A stretch of DNA of 64,000 nt. Origin: Undaria pinnatifida. Taxonomy: Eukaryota; Sar; Phaeophyceae; Laminariales; Alariaceae. This document shows, one piece after another, positions 45,850-56,182 of the stretch. Each line of letters opens with the position of its first letter. The first letter of the stretch is position 1. The position numbers and the translations under genes are program-made. The notes beneath the pieces are model-generated. The model made no database searches and was not told where the DNA came from. It saw only the letters and a program-made list of their open reading frames with translations. The stretch covers positions 21,418,274-21,482,273 of the forward strand of contig JABAKD010000002.1 of assembly GCA_012845835.1 (NCBI GenBank), written 5' to 3'.

Positions 45850-46004
45850 GATACACATTATTGTGTATTTTCATGCGCACTATAGTGTTTTTTCAGCATT
45901 TTTACCGCAGTCATGTCATGACGGGGCACTTCGACCGGTATTTTGGAACGGGTTAGGGTTAGCGTTAGTTCCATGGTTTTGAAAAATCAAAATAATGTAC
46001 ATGA
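45850..46004. mobile_element. Element E: solo telomere-repeat module
   Basis: The left end ATACACATTATTGTGTATTT and the reversed right end ATGTACATTATTTTGATTTT agree at about 15 of 20 bases, and at 18 of 23 with the next three. Inside are GGGGCACTTCGACCGGTA, GGGTTAGGGTTAGCGTTAG and TTCCATGGTTTT, identical in order to the core of element B (10270-10400). No palindromic arrays accompany it and no clear target duplication was found. Confidence 0.6.
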
Positions 46005-48182
46005 GACGAAACCAAAATCCCTTCCCCTATTCTCATCTCCCAAACAGCGGCCAAACCCGTACTTCCAGCTGTTGTTTTTTTTTGTCGTTTTGCCTCGCGA
46101 CGCTGATTAAATTCTGGCCGGCACGCTTCTACTTAGACCCCGATGCTTCCTCTCTCCGTTGATTGTTGTGCCTGCTCTGTCGCAACATCTCATCGATTGG
46201 CTGGCGTTGTTGTTATGCGACCTTGTTTGCGACAAGAAGAGTTGATACATTTTTACGTCGAGGTTCATTGGGCAATCGACTGCATGCAGTTCGTACGCAC
46301 CTTATGGACGCAACGTCAATGGGACATTCCTAAACCCACGAATCAACCGTGGCCCTTCGAACAATGTGGCAACAAATAACTGGGGGCAAGCTGTGTTTTT
46401 TGTCTTAAAAGCAGCCACACTAGCTGCATGAAAAATAGATTGATTGCAACAAGGATGTGAAGACTACGCCCATCCCCACCCGTCTGCAGGTAAGACGGGC
46501 GACACTCCGCACCAAACAGTAGGCATTTGCATACCACACTACGGGAAGATGTTTGGCTTTGGCCCCATATGCCGATGCTAGAAAATTTGAGAAGGTGCAA
46601 GAGATACCGCAACATCGACATCCCGCTGGCGAATTTTTGGCAAGCTATTGTAAAGTTGTTGCCTGTTCTATAGCCGAGAAACCTGACCCTTAGTTGGAGA
46701 CGAACGCGGACCCATAGTCGCGGGCATCTCCTTTCTTGTTTACTTCACCGTATACGCAGCGACTTTCACCTGCAAGATACGACTTGCTCGGTATTGGTAA
46801 GCCGTTATACTGTGGTATGCCTTAGACTGATTGCGATACTAGTGACAGTCACTATTTACGATTTTTTTGGCGCATCCCATATAGGCTATTACGGCACTAA
46901 AAAAAAAAGATCACGTCATCCGGCTTCTCGGAAGCGCTTCCTTGGCTCAAGCGGTCAATCAAGCGCGTGTGATAATAGTGTCACGAGTTTACACTAAGTT
47001 GCTTGTAGATCGAACCGCGCGCTGGACGTCGAGGACACGACTATGAGTTAACTACGATGACTCTTTCCATCTACTACACGACAAAAAACAATGTAACCGT
47101 CGTGATTTCAAACACGAAACTAACCATGAAGGCCAGATCTCCGAGAGTAAAAAACCTGATCGTGAGGGAGGCGGGGAAGGGGGCGTCGCGAGACCGTTTT
47201 CAACAATGTTTTATTTCCACAGAAACGAAGAAATGGCGTTCGAAGCTCCTACCGTGGTATTTGCAACATTGTCCCTACAATATATTTGTCTCGTAGTTTG
47301 TGGCCACAGCACCACAACAGTAGAATAGCCGTCCTCTCTCTAGGAGGCGTCGGCACGGGGACATTGGTTGTGCTGGATGTAGATGGGTGGAAACACCAGC
47401 ATCACTTTTTTAACCTGAAGAACGCACACACACACCGCGAGCCGTCCCCGGCTTGCTCGCTTTCATCGATTTTCGACGAAAACCCTCAGCGCTCGGACAC
47501 GGAGCCGACGACGGAAACGCAACAAATCATCTGTTCATTCGCCGTATTAATCATACGGAAGTGAAGTCATCTCACGCGAGGGGTTGAGCAGATAAGTTTC
47601 TGAGCTTCCTAGCATGTCATTGACGGGCTCAATGACACACCCGAAACGTGACTTTCGAAGACACTTGTTCCTGCAACCCGACCAGCCTTTCCGTGCGCTA
47701 GGCTTAAAATCAAGAATACTCGTAAAATAATCTCACACTAACCGATAGTTCCAGAGTTGAAGAGAGCTCAACCGTTCAACCGATCAGAAACGTGCAACAC
47801 ACACGTAGCGGTATAATATTTTCATCGCCATCGTGTGTGTATACCGTCCGACGTTGTGCTGCATGTTATACTTGAAGGCCTAAAATCGCTCACAAACGGC
47901 CCCCTCGTGTTCATGCAGAAACAATAAACAACCCAGAGAGAGAGACAGATCATCTACATCATTGTTCAAATAAAAACGGACGGATGGTATCGAACAAATT
48001 AGGCTACAGCAGTAGGAGACGTGATCGATGTCGTACTTAGACGTACATCTAAGTCCACTCCCCGTTGAATCAGAATCATGTGTATACTACGAATACCTTA
48101 GCACCTACAAATACAGCAGTAGGCCGCCTTTGCTTCATTTTATTTTTATAATCGTTTCTCCTTGACATCCAGCTCAACACTG
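46005..48182. other. Unassigned 2.2 kb
   Basis: Frames of 60-90 codons only. No repeat family identified. Confidence 0.4.
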
Positions 48183-48735
48183 TAAGGGCTTTTTTACCCT
48201 CGGCGAGCTTCCGGACAAGGTCATGCCGTGGTCACGGGTGCATCTCCGAGTCATCCCACGGCAGGGTTTGCGCTTTTGGGGCGGAAACGCCTCTTCTGAC
48301 CGTTCGAGCCCCTCATCAAGCAGCGTGGAACTACAGGTTAGCACGACGATTTCACGAGCAGTCTATATATACAAGTACTTGTTCAAGTACTGCTGTACGT
48401 AGTCTAGTGCATAAAAATGTTTTGCCGTGTTGCGTGAACGAGTGCATTCGACTAATTCATGTTTCGGTCCAATCGTTGACCTCATCATACACGTCAGGAA
48501 ACCAGAAGCTTCTGCCGCACGCTACCGTGGGATGATGAGTGAATCCTGATGAAGGTGTTTTCCCTTCTCCCTGGAACGTGCCTTTAATTTTTCCTCGCGC
48601 GCATAGGGTTCCTTCAGCATATTACCATCATTATTATTATCATTATTTCGTTTTTTTTTCCATGCTCGTCAATTGTTATCGAATTTCGCTTACTCTGGGA
48701 CGTTCTCGCACGGCTGTCGGACATGGGTCGGGATT
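48183..48735 (-). mobile_element. tRNA-derived SINE body, decayed and interrupted by a P element
   Basis: The 3' part (GGACAAGG and GCCGTGGTCACGGGTG, minus sense reversed) lies at 48183-48243. The rest of the body (TGGAACGTGCCTTTAATTTT, CTCGCGCGCATAGGGTTC, ACGTTCTCGCAC) resumes at about 48545 after the P insertion. The tRNA-like head is not recognisable. Confidence 0.6.
48244..48541. mobile_element. P-family inverted-repeat element, copy 2, nested in a SINE
   Basis: Left CGAGTCATCCCACGGCAGGG, right CGCTACCGTGGGATGATGAG. Inside are GAGCCCCTCATCAAG, GGAACTACAGGTTAGC and GCGTGAACGAGTGCATTCG. It splits the SINE remnant, so it inserted after the SINE. Confidence 0.7.
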
Positions 48736-49624
48736 GCTTATTATTATGGCTTATTATCGGCGGCCATGTTTTTTCTCAAAGTCAGTTTTTCGGTCAAGTG
48801 GATAGAGTCTCAGGAAATGTGGCTGCGCTCCTGCCACAACATGCGTCCATGCCGAGCTTTACTACATACCATACATATATGATGCACACTGCACACACAT
48901 ACATGACGAGCGGGCGCTCGTCAACAGGCTGGGTGTCCTCGTGTACTTCCGATTGCCCAATCATTTCAAACGCTACTTTGGCCGTTGCTTCGTGTCGGTC
49001 TAATGGTATCAACACGACGCAAGCCTGTTCAAGCCCAGCCCCCACCCGGCCCTTTCTGCCGATTTTATGACGCACTGCGGTCGCCCAGTACCCAAAGTTG
49101 GTCTTTGTTGCCTGGGAACAACTACGTGCCTCTATCAGATATGCCATTACGATGCCTGGAGGGAGAATAAGAAGGTGGAACGAACGGTGCACGCAACAGC
49201 ATACTCTGTTTTTGTGTTGTGCTGTTCGCCCCTGCTCACGCGTTATATCAGGTTGTTGTTTGTGGGTAGCACTTCCAGCACTGTTCGCTCCTGCTGCCAG
49301 CCATATTTGGTATGAATCAAGTATGATGGTGCGTGTGTGTGGTGCGCTATTATACAATACACCAACATACGTTATTAATGAGAGTGTTATTGAACAGTTT
49401 TCCGACGGCGTGAGGACTGAGAGCAGGACATACTCAGCGTTTGGGACAAGATAGTGTGGATGTTCCACGTTATGGACAGGATAGTCCGGAAGGGGTCGTA
49501 GGGGTGTTGAAGGAGGGAGGACAGCAAAACAACGACATTAGGAATTATTATATATAGGTAGCGGTGCAGACGCGGCGCCTTCAACTTGAGGTCCATGCGA
49601 GGAAGAGGGCCGAGGAGACCAGGT
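48736..49624. other. Open minus frame of 224 codons, unidentified
   Basis: A minus frame at 48794-49468 is the longest non-repetitive one in the window. A stretch reads as plausible protein (EATAKVAFEMIGQSEVHEDT, at about 48910-48980). The rest looks random and has long plus-strand frames opposite. No motif; I do not call it a gene. Confidence 0.25.
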
Positions 49625-49735
49625 AAAGTCATAGGAGATCTTGTCGCTTTGCCTTGGGTCGAATTTCTTTATGGCGTCATATACTTCCGAGAGTTGATCC
49701 CGGGCCCGAGTGAGTGCGGGGTTGAACAGATTGCA
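49625..49735 (-). CDS. Possible exon fragment, unidentified
   Basis: The minus strand reads NPALTRARDQLSEVYDAIKK then FDPRQSDKISYDF, charged and helix-like, unlike the shadow frames around it. ACCTGGTC follows, with no clear splice donor. It starts next to the A-tail of SINE copy 5. It could be part of a real exon or a chance frame. Confidence 0.2.
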
Positions 49736-49743
49736 TTGGATTG

Positions 49744-50108
49744 TTTTTTTTTTTTTTTTTTTTTTTGCAATCAAGTCATCAACTCGTAAAGAGCTTTTAC
49801 CCTAAGCGTCCTCCTGGACAAGCCGTGTCATCGCGCAGGTGTCTTCTTCGCCCCCCCCCCCCCCGGTGCGTATATTCATTCTTATCGCATTTGTGATAGG
49901 TGACTCAGCGTTCCCACTCTTCGGAGCTTTTTATGGTCATTGATTTTCATCGAAGTTAGAAAAGACACGCTCTCGTGCTTTCCGCTCGTCGTTTTTTACG
50001 CAAGAAAAAGCCCGTGTGTTTAGCGAGCACGAGCATGCACTGGGTGAGACTTGAACCCACGACCTTGACAATACGCACTGCTATTAATAACTGCTATACG
50101 GCACGCCC
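49744..50108 (-). mobile_element. tRNA-derived SINE, copy 5, with a different tRNA-like head
   Basis: The minus-strand head starts GGCGTGCCGTATAGCAG and carries GTGGGTTCAAGTCTCAC, a well-formed T-arm with B-box. This is unlike the head of copies 1-4. The body is the same family: GGGCTTTTTCTTG, GCGGAAAGCACGAGAGCGTG, and a diverged 3' part ending GCTTGTCC. It ends in a pure A tail (T-run at 49744-49766 on plus). Confidence 0.8.
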
Positions 50109-50460
50109 ATTGCAGTAGCCGGTCGCCCCGGTGGTCTGGCTTTAGTTGCCGTCGAATGCTGCTGGAGTTGGTTCCGTGGTTCGAATCCCACGTGGGTCGG
50201 ACTTTTGGGGTTTATTAGGGGAAATAAAATTAAAGGAATCAACTGCTATGAGCGCCTAGCAGCGTGGGTAGGCGCAATTCGACGCGAGTCGACGAGGGGA
50301 GAAATAGCTGGAGTAGCTGTTACATGGCACGCCCATTGGAGTAGCCGGTCGCCCCAGCGGTCTGGTTTTGGTTACCCTCGAATGCTGCTAGAGTTGGTTC
50401 TGGGGTTCGAATCCCACGTGCGTCGGACTTTTTGAGTTTATTAGGGGGAAAACAATAAAA
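50109..50460 (+). repeat. Two tRNA-like SINE heads in a ~224-bp tandem repeat
   Basis: GGCACGCCCATTG, then AGTAGCCGGTCGCCCC and GGTTCGAATCCCACGTG, occur from 50101 and again from 50325. The second B-box is near 50403. Each is followed by GTCGGACTTTTTG/TGGG-type and GTTTATTAGGGG. They are not intact tRNA genes: acceptor ends do not pair. Confidence 0.65.
50236..50320 (+). repeat. X repeat, copy 1
   Basis: AATCAACTGCTATGAGCGCC then TAGCAGCGTG, GGTAGGCGCAATTC and GAAATAGCTGGAGT. Copy 2 is at 51111-51195. Confidence 0.85.
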
Positions 50461-50624
50461 TGAACGCCCTGGATACCGCCTCGTTGTCTTTTTAGAGCCG
50501 TCTATGCCGCTGCTGCAATTCCCATCCACCCCCACCCCCAACGCCTCCTCCTTCCCCACCACCCGCACCATCGCCTAGACCTAGCACCACGCGTATAGCA
50601 AACCCCTACATCTATGCGACCTAA

Positions 50625-50762
50625 AGCCCTCCCCCCCCCCGCCCCCCGCCCCCCCCGCCACATTCCCCCCCCCTCCCCCACAAGAAGGATTTATAGTTTC
50701 CACGCACAAGTTGACCTACCCCACCCGCCCCCTTCCCCCCCCTCCCCCCCTCCCGCCCCCCT
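50625..50762. repeat. C-rich pyrimidine tract
   Basis: Long C-runs with occasional T, G and A, interrupted near 50680-50720 by U-family sequence. It is the reverse complement of the G-rich 3' part of U copy 3. Confidence 0.85.
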
Positions 50763-51095
50763 TTTGATCAAAATCAGGCCCCCACGTCCTAAAAAACTCC
50801 GCCCTCCCCTCACCGGATATTCGACTTACAAGATTCACTTATTAAACTGATGCATTTCCTTCCACAGCTGTCAGATTTTGTCCCCCTCAGAAACGGGTTT
50901 CATAGTTTCCGCGCAAAGACTGCCTAACATCACCCTGTTGACCCTGATAGCTACACTGTAGTTGCAAGGGGAGTCGCTGACCTATATCCTTAATGAGGAC
51001 ACACAACCCGTAATACGCGCGATCGGAGTATCAATCACAGCTTGCAAAGATGAGTTTCGACAAAATATTCGATCTCACAGCTGGAGTGTATTTTT
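50690..51095 (-). repeat. U-family dispersed repeat, best full copy
   Basis: Minus orientation, complete from ATACACTCCAGCTGTGAG (near 51090) through TCCGATCGCGCGTATTACGG, AGCTACACTGTAG-type sequence, CATCACCCTGTTGACC (plus sense) and the CAGCTGTCAGATTTTG part, to the C-rich tract. No open frame of note. Confidence 0.8.
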
Positions 51096-51110
51096 GTTTT
51101 TTTAGTAAAA

Positions 51111-51195
51111 TGAATCAACTGCTATGAGCGCCTAGCAGCGTGCGGGTAGGCGCAATTCAACGCGAGTTGACGAGGGAAGAAATAGCTGGAGTCAT
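51111..51195 (+). repeat. X repeat, copy 2
   Basis: AATCAACTGCTATGAGCGCC to GAAGAAATAGCTGGAGT. It follows the end of the U copy, as copy 1 follows the SINE-head repeat. Confidence 0.85.
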
Positions 51196-51628
51196 CTCGA
51201 GATGAAATTGAAGGTGGATGATAGTGACACCGGATCTGTTGTGTCTAGAGCGGGTGAAGGAGAAAGAAAGGTGTGAAGATAATAATAAAAGAGGAATGAG
51301 CAACAAAGAACAACAACAAAACAATTCGGGAGGCAAACTAACCAATTGCATCATAATAATACCTGGTACATCATATTGCTATCCAGATCCGATCCTCGTT
51401 GAGTTGTGTAGATACAATTTGATTCGTGCAACGAAGCATAGCTTTATTTTTTTTTTTCTTCTTTTCTTCATCCCATTTATTGTGTTCGCACTTTTTCTTT
51501 CTCTCTTCTCCCTCCCTAGACGTTACTCAGATCCAGGGCCACTTGGCCGGTTCTTCTCTCTCCCCCTCCCCATTACGGTACGTGCCTTCATTTTTATTTC
51601 GAGGAGACTTTACAGGGTATTCCTCAGC
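51196..51628. other. No recognisable gene
   Basis: A 160-codon plus frame (51218-51700) is Phe/Leu-rich through a T-rich stretch and has no motif. Confidence 0.4.
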
Positions 51629-51702
51629 TCCAGAGTGGCTGGAGCCTGTCCTGTGACCACGGCCTTGATTATGCGCATGAATGTGAGAACAACAACATAA
51701 CC
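51629..51702 (+). repeat. S-family short repeat, copy 4
   Basis: CTCCAGAGTGGCTGGAGCC, CTGTCCTGTGACCACGG, CTTGATTATGCGCATGAATG, TGAGAACAACAACATAA. Confidence 0.8.
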
Positions 51703-51860
51703 CTTTCTGCCCTGGTCGACTCGCATCGAATTGCTTACAACCTATTGATCAAATAAAACAATACGTACGGCACTGTACCGGTACCACAAGTGAAATGCTC
51801 GTAAAACGTACTAGGTGTAGTATGTATACGTACGAGTACAGCCAGCCGTGGACATAGTAA

Positions 51861-52190
51861 ACCGGTCGCCCCGGTGGCGTATCAGGCTATCCTCGAGCCT
51901 GGTATAGGTCAGCTTCGTGAGTTCGAGCCCCGCCGAGTGCATACTCGTATAAATTCGTTGGGACTTTTTCTTGTGGACAAATTGACTTGCGGAAAGCGCG
52001 AGAGCGTGAGATAGCAACATTCGATGAACAATCGACGAGCAGTGGGATTGCTGAACCCTATGCGCGATAAAATTTGAAGGCAAGAACCGGGGGGGAGGAG
52101 GGACGACACCTACCTGTGTCCACGGCTTGTCCAGAAGGTGGAAAGTGAAAGTGTGCAAAAAAAATAAATAAATAAATAAAAAAAAAAAAA
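51861..52190 (+). mobile_element. tRNA-derived SINE, copy 3
   Basis: ACCGGTCGCCCCGGTGGCGT head, B-box GAGTTCGAGCCCC, body GACTTGCGGAAAGCGCGAGA, 3' GTCCAGAAGGTGGAAAGTG, AAATAAATAAAT tail. It is preceded by ATAGTAA and followed directly by copy 4. Confidence 0.9.
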
Positions 52191-52195
52191 TAGTA

Positions 52196-52504
52196 ACCGG
52201 TCGCCCCGGTGGCGTATCAGGTTAACCTCGAACCTGGTGTATGTCAGTTTCGTGAGTTCGAGCCCCGCCGAGTGCATACTCGTATACATTCGCTGGGACT
52301 TTTGCTTGTGCACAAATGGACTTGCGGAAAGCGCGAGGGCGTGAGTTAGCAACACTCGATGAAAAATCGACGAGCAGTGGGATTGCTGAACCCTATGCGC
52401 GATATAAATTGAAGGCAAGAACCGGGGGGAACAAGGGACGACACCTGTGACCACGGCTCGTCCAGAAGCTGGAAAGTACAAGTGTGTGTGTGAGAGAGAA
52501 AAAA
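52196..52504 (+). mobile_element. tRNA-derived SINE, copy 4, in tandem with copy 3
   Basis: Same head and body. The tail is short (GAGAGAGAAAAA). ATAGTA occurs before copy 3, between the two and after copy 4 (52505-52510), suggesting a shared target duplication. Confidence 0.9.
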
Positions 52505-52510
52505 ATAGTA

Positions 52511-54408
52511 CCTATACAGTCTAGACCATAATCTATATTCTATTTTCTATTGCGATGCGTACCCGTGTCTTATCACTTTTTAATAGTTATCACCACTTTG
52601 ATCGTAGTATCATGCTGCCGGGGGTCAGTCAAGGTTGACTCGTAATGCTCGTGCTGTCAGCGCGAAACTACGAAGAAACGCTCGTTCGTCTATTTTGCCG
52701 AACTTTGACCTTCCAATACCACGGTCGTGAAACTTTCAACTTTCACCATAATCGATCGTGTGTTGTTCAGAATACAATGGACTAAGGAGCCACGATCGTG
52801 CAGACATTTTTGATTGGTGAGTTTTGTTGATATTTCGAGTAAAAAAGCACACGAGTAAAAAGCACCGACAAATATTTTTTCCAGCAGAAACCCCGCCCTG
52901 TTTCTAGCATGTACCATTCTCGCGGGTAGGAATAACGCCTTGCGGAAAACGTTATATCTCTTCTACCACACACAGCTTCGCCCGCTACGCGCATGATATA
53001 TAAAGGAAACTTACATTCATTCGCGGTAATTTTGTTTTGGTGGTAGAGTCTAATGCTGTAGTATCAGTTGGACGCATGCTTCAACCACAAACAAACATGC
53101 CCCAGAGGCTAACTAACGCTGTGTATCACTCTGCCATCAGTATCAGTTGGTTACCCTGAAGGACGCACGAATTCTCGCGCCAGCGATGCTGTTTGGTTTT
53201 AACACTGAAAATCGGTGTCAATGCCAACCACTGGCATGCCGACCGATGCCAGCCTCTTCTAGCTAGCGGAAACCCGCGTTCCTTTCGGTACACAGCACGA
53301 GCGGCTTGTTGAGAGGTTGGCTGCCGAATGACCAAAATGCAGACGTGTCTTTACCGGATGCAAACAAACACAACACAACAAGGCGTACGTGTGTAGGTAG
53401 TGATAAGCTTGTACTTGAAAAAATGAGTGGGCTGAACGTTTACTTTCTTCTTCACGTACGTGTATAACATGCGGAGGCAACGAAGCTGCGGTTCAGGAGG
53501 TGTGATGCTTTCCGTGAGGCGTGTTCCGTAGGCCACTGCTATAAAAATATTACTGAAACTAAATATGTCTGGTGTGGTAAAGACAAACTATACAAGAAAC
53601 ATGAAAAACATGGAAATATGTACCCGGGTGTATGTACGAAGTTACGATATTGCCAGCGCGGCTCCTTGAACTGATAATAATGCCACGCACCTCGCATACA
53701 TCCAGCACAAACAGTTAGTGTCCTTGTCGATGTCTTCCTCCTAGGGAAACGAGCTCTACTGTAATATTGTAATATTATTTCTCTTGATACAGTGTGTGGT
53801 CCAAAACTGCAAGGCTTTACAATAAGCAAAAGACAAAGAAAGGCAAACATCGTAAATACAATGAATGAAAAGAAAAAAAGGTGATTTGGCCGTATTAATT
53901 GACGCTACGAGGAGTATGCAATAATATCATACTATTAATAGGTACAGATTTAAGATCAAGATGCTTCTCCTGTTAATACCATTTTATTTACGGACTTGGC
54001 CGGCCAAGAAACCGACAATAATTCAGAAAGCTCTCCCGCCACCGCTTTCGCGAATTAGGACTTGAAAATTGAAAGCGCTACCCCTGACACCACATTGCAC
54101 ATGCAAAAAAAAAAAGTATGTAAAAAAATTTAAGGCTTTATTTTTTCCGACTCCATCTCGTCGAGATATCCGCAAAAACTCAAAAGCACCAACTTTTCCA
54201 ACCTAAAAAATAAAAAAATCCGTATAGAAGTAGAAGAACCCGATCAAGATGAAATTTGGTGGACACTACATGTATGCTGAAAGATTCTAGAAGAACATCG
54301 ATATAAGTTTCATTGCCCAATTCGCCACCCATCAAGAGATATTGCCAAAACTCGATTCCATATATATATAAGTCGGGTGTTTTCGACAGAAAGTTAGAAA
54401 AATTAAAC
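52511..54408. other. Unassigned 1.9 kb
   Basis: Short frames without motifs. The part from 54100 to 54408 is A/T-rich. No repeat family of this window was recognised. Confidence 0.4.
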
Positions 54409-55438
54409 TATCGCTGTTCCCCGCTCATTTTTTGGAGTTCGGACCTGAAATTTTGACACGTGATTTAGAGCAAGCTTAAATAAATACTACTTGGAAATCG
54501 CAAGAAATAAAATATAATCTTGCCCGCATACAGGGGGCCAACCGAAACTCATGATCATAAAACGTCCGGACGAAAAGTCTACGATTTTTTCTTTTTTAGT
54601 GCCATTTTTAAATAGTGTTTTGATTAGTGTGCTCTAAGGCCTACCTGGTACTGTTCTAGGCAAAAATCTGAGCGATTATTTCTGGCGATTATTTTTGTAG
54701 TTTTGAGGCTCCAGAAATAACTGCATCAAAAATAAGGGGTGTCCATTATGGCTTCTGATTTTTGGAAAGCGGTTTTATTTTGAATTGGTAGGTCTTGTTT
54801 TGCCGTTTGCCTCTATTTTTGAAATCTGGCACGTACGCTGTCGCCGGCGACGTTAGGTCACCACCGCCTCTGCTGCTGCTGTCTCTGCTGCTGTCTCTGC
54901 TGCTGTGCTGCTGCTGTGCTGCTGGTGTGGTGTGCCTCTGTGGTGGTTTCGATGGTGTTGGTGGTGCTTCTGTCGCGTTTATGTGAGGACGAAGCTCTGT
55001 CTCGCACACAACAAGCGAGGTATGCTGTCGTAGGTGTGTTTGTGATTCTTTGTTGTGGGTGACGGGTGATGTGTACAGCAGACAGGTATCATACCAGGTA
55101 CAGTATAGGTAGTGGTGACATGCGATACTTGGTACGAGGTAGTATCCAAAAGTCTAATAATCCCAGTTCTGAGAGGTTGGAAGAGCTGATATTTCTGGGC
55201 TCAGAAATGACCAAATCCGCTGATTTCTGACCTCGATTATTTCCGAACCCAGAAATAACGATGATTTCTGGTCCCATAGTGGACGGATAGTGGATGGTTT
55301 TTATTTTTGGCGTTGGAGATACCAGTTAAAGAGAGAAATAATCGATGCAGATATTTCCCATAATAGTTGGTTTAAGGTCTAAATCACGTGTCAAAATTTC
55401 AGGTCCGAACTCCAAAAACTGAGTGGGGCACACCGATA
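54409..55438. mobile_element. 1-kb fold-back element F
   Basis: The outer 59 bp at each end are inverted copies, 55 of 59 alike. They start TATCGSTGTKCCCCRCTCA and include TTTTTGGAGTTCGGACCTGA. The inside holds a CTG microsatellite (about 54870-54925) and several ATTTCTGG/CCAGAAAT inverted words near 54680-54720 and 55175-55275. No transposase frame is present and no target-site duplication is clear. Confidence 0.8.
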
Positions 55439-55650
55439 TTCGTGAATTCACGGCGTCTTGGTCGGCCCAGCTTGTATCATACCTGGTACAGGAAAAACAC
55501 ATGGCTTTCGAGTAGGCAGGTGTGTTGATGGAGAAAACAGCTCTTTGGGGCGTAAAGGATACATGGATGGGGCACGCAGACTGGCTATTACTGGTGATCT
55601 GTGATTAGAAGAGCTACGCGGTGGGGCTGTTGCCTTCGCAAACAGCACAA

Positions 55651-55651
<1 letters not shown>

Positions 55652-55731
<80 letters not shown>
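55652..55731. repeat. (TTG)n microsatellite
   Basis: About 26 TTG units. Leu, Val, Asn and Thr homopolymer frames result. Confidence 0.97.
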
Positions 55732-55911
55732 ATTGTCGTTGTCGTTATTATTGTCATACTGCTTCTTGACACTCTGCCTTGTCTGCCACGGTGTTTTTTT
55801 TTTCTGTTCGTTGACATAACACCCACGCTTCTGGCGAGGAATCGTCGTCAAAACGTCCACACTGCTTTGTTCCGCTACTATAAAAGTTACCTGGTACCTG
55901 ATAACAGTATA

Positions 55912-56182
55912 GACGCGCGCAACGATAGAGGTGCACCACTTTTTTCTTCAAGGTTCCTCAATTCGGGAGCTTAAGACCCCTCCAAAAAAAATGATTTGGA
56001 GAAAAATCAAAACTGCCACCGGATGAACAATCCCACGGCCTAGGTGCACAGCAAGAATCATGCAAAATAATGGTCTGTATTGAGTTTATTTATTTTTCCA
56101 ATGATTTTGGGTTAAGGAGCCCCGTCATTCAGAAAACGTTTCACACGAAAACTGCAGGGTAGCTCCATCCTCAGCACGCTTC
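55912..56182 (+). mobile_element. T-family inverted-repeat element, copy 3 (full length)
   Basis: Starts GACGCGCGCAACGATAGAGG, then GGAGCTTAAGACCC, AATGATTTGGAGAAAAATC, AATCCCACGGCCTAGGTGC, ATGATTTTGGGTTAAGGAGC, CCCGTCATTCAGAAAACG, and ends CAGCACGCTTC. 271 bp, close to copy 1. Confidence 0.8.

Noticed and set aside
48794-49468. 224-codon minus frame as a real gene
   Set aside because: No motif, irregular composition, and equally long plus frames over the same bases.
50109-50460. Possible true tRNA genes
   Set aside because: T-arm and B-box are good, but acceptor ends do not pair and the same head occurs attached to SINE bodies elsewhere in the window.
55588-55974. Asn-rich, Thr-rich, Leu-rich and Val-rich frames
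   Set aside because: Translation of a TTG microsatellite in different frames.
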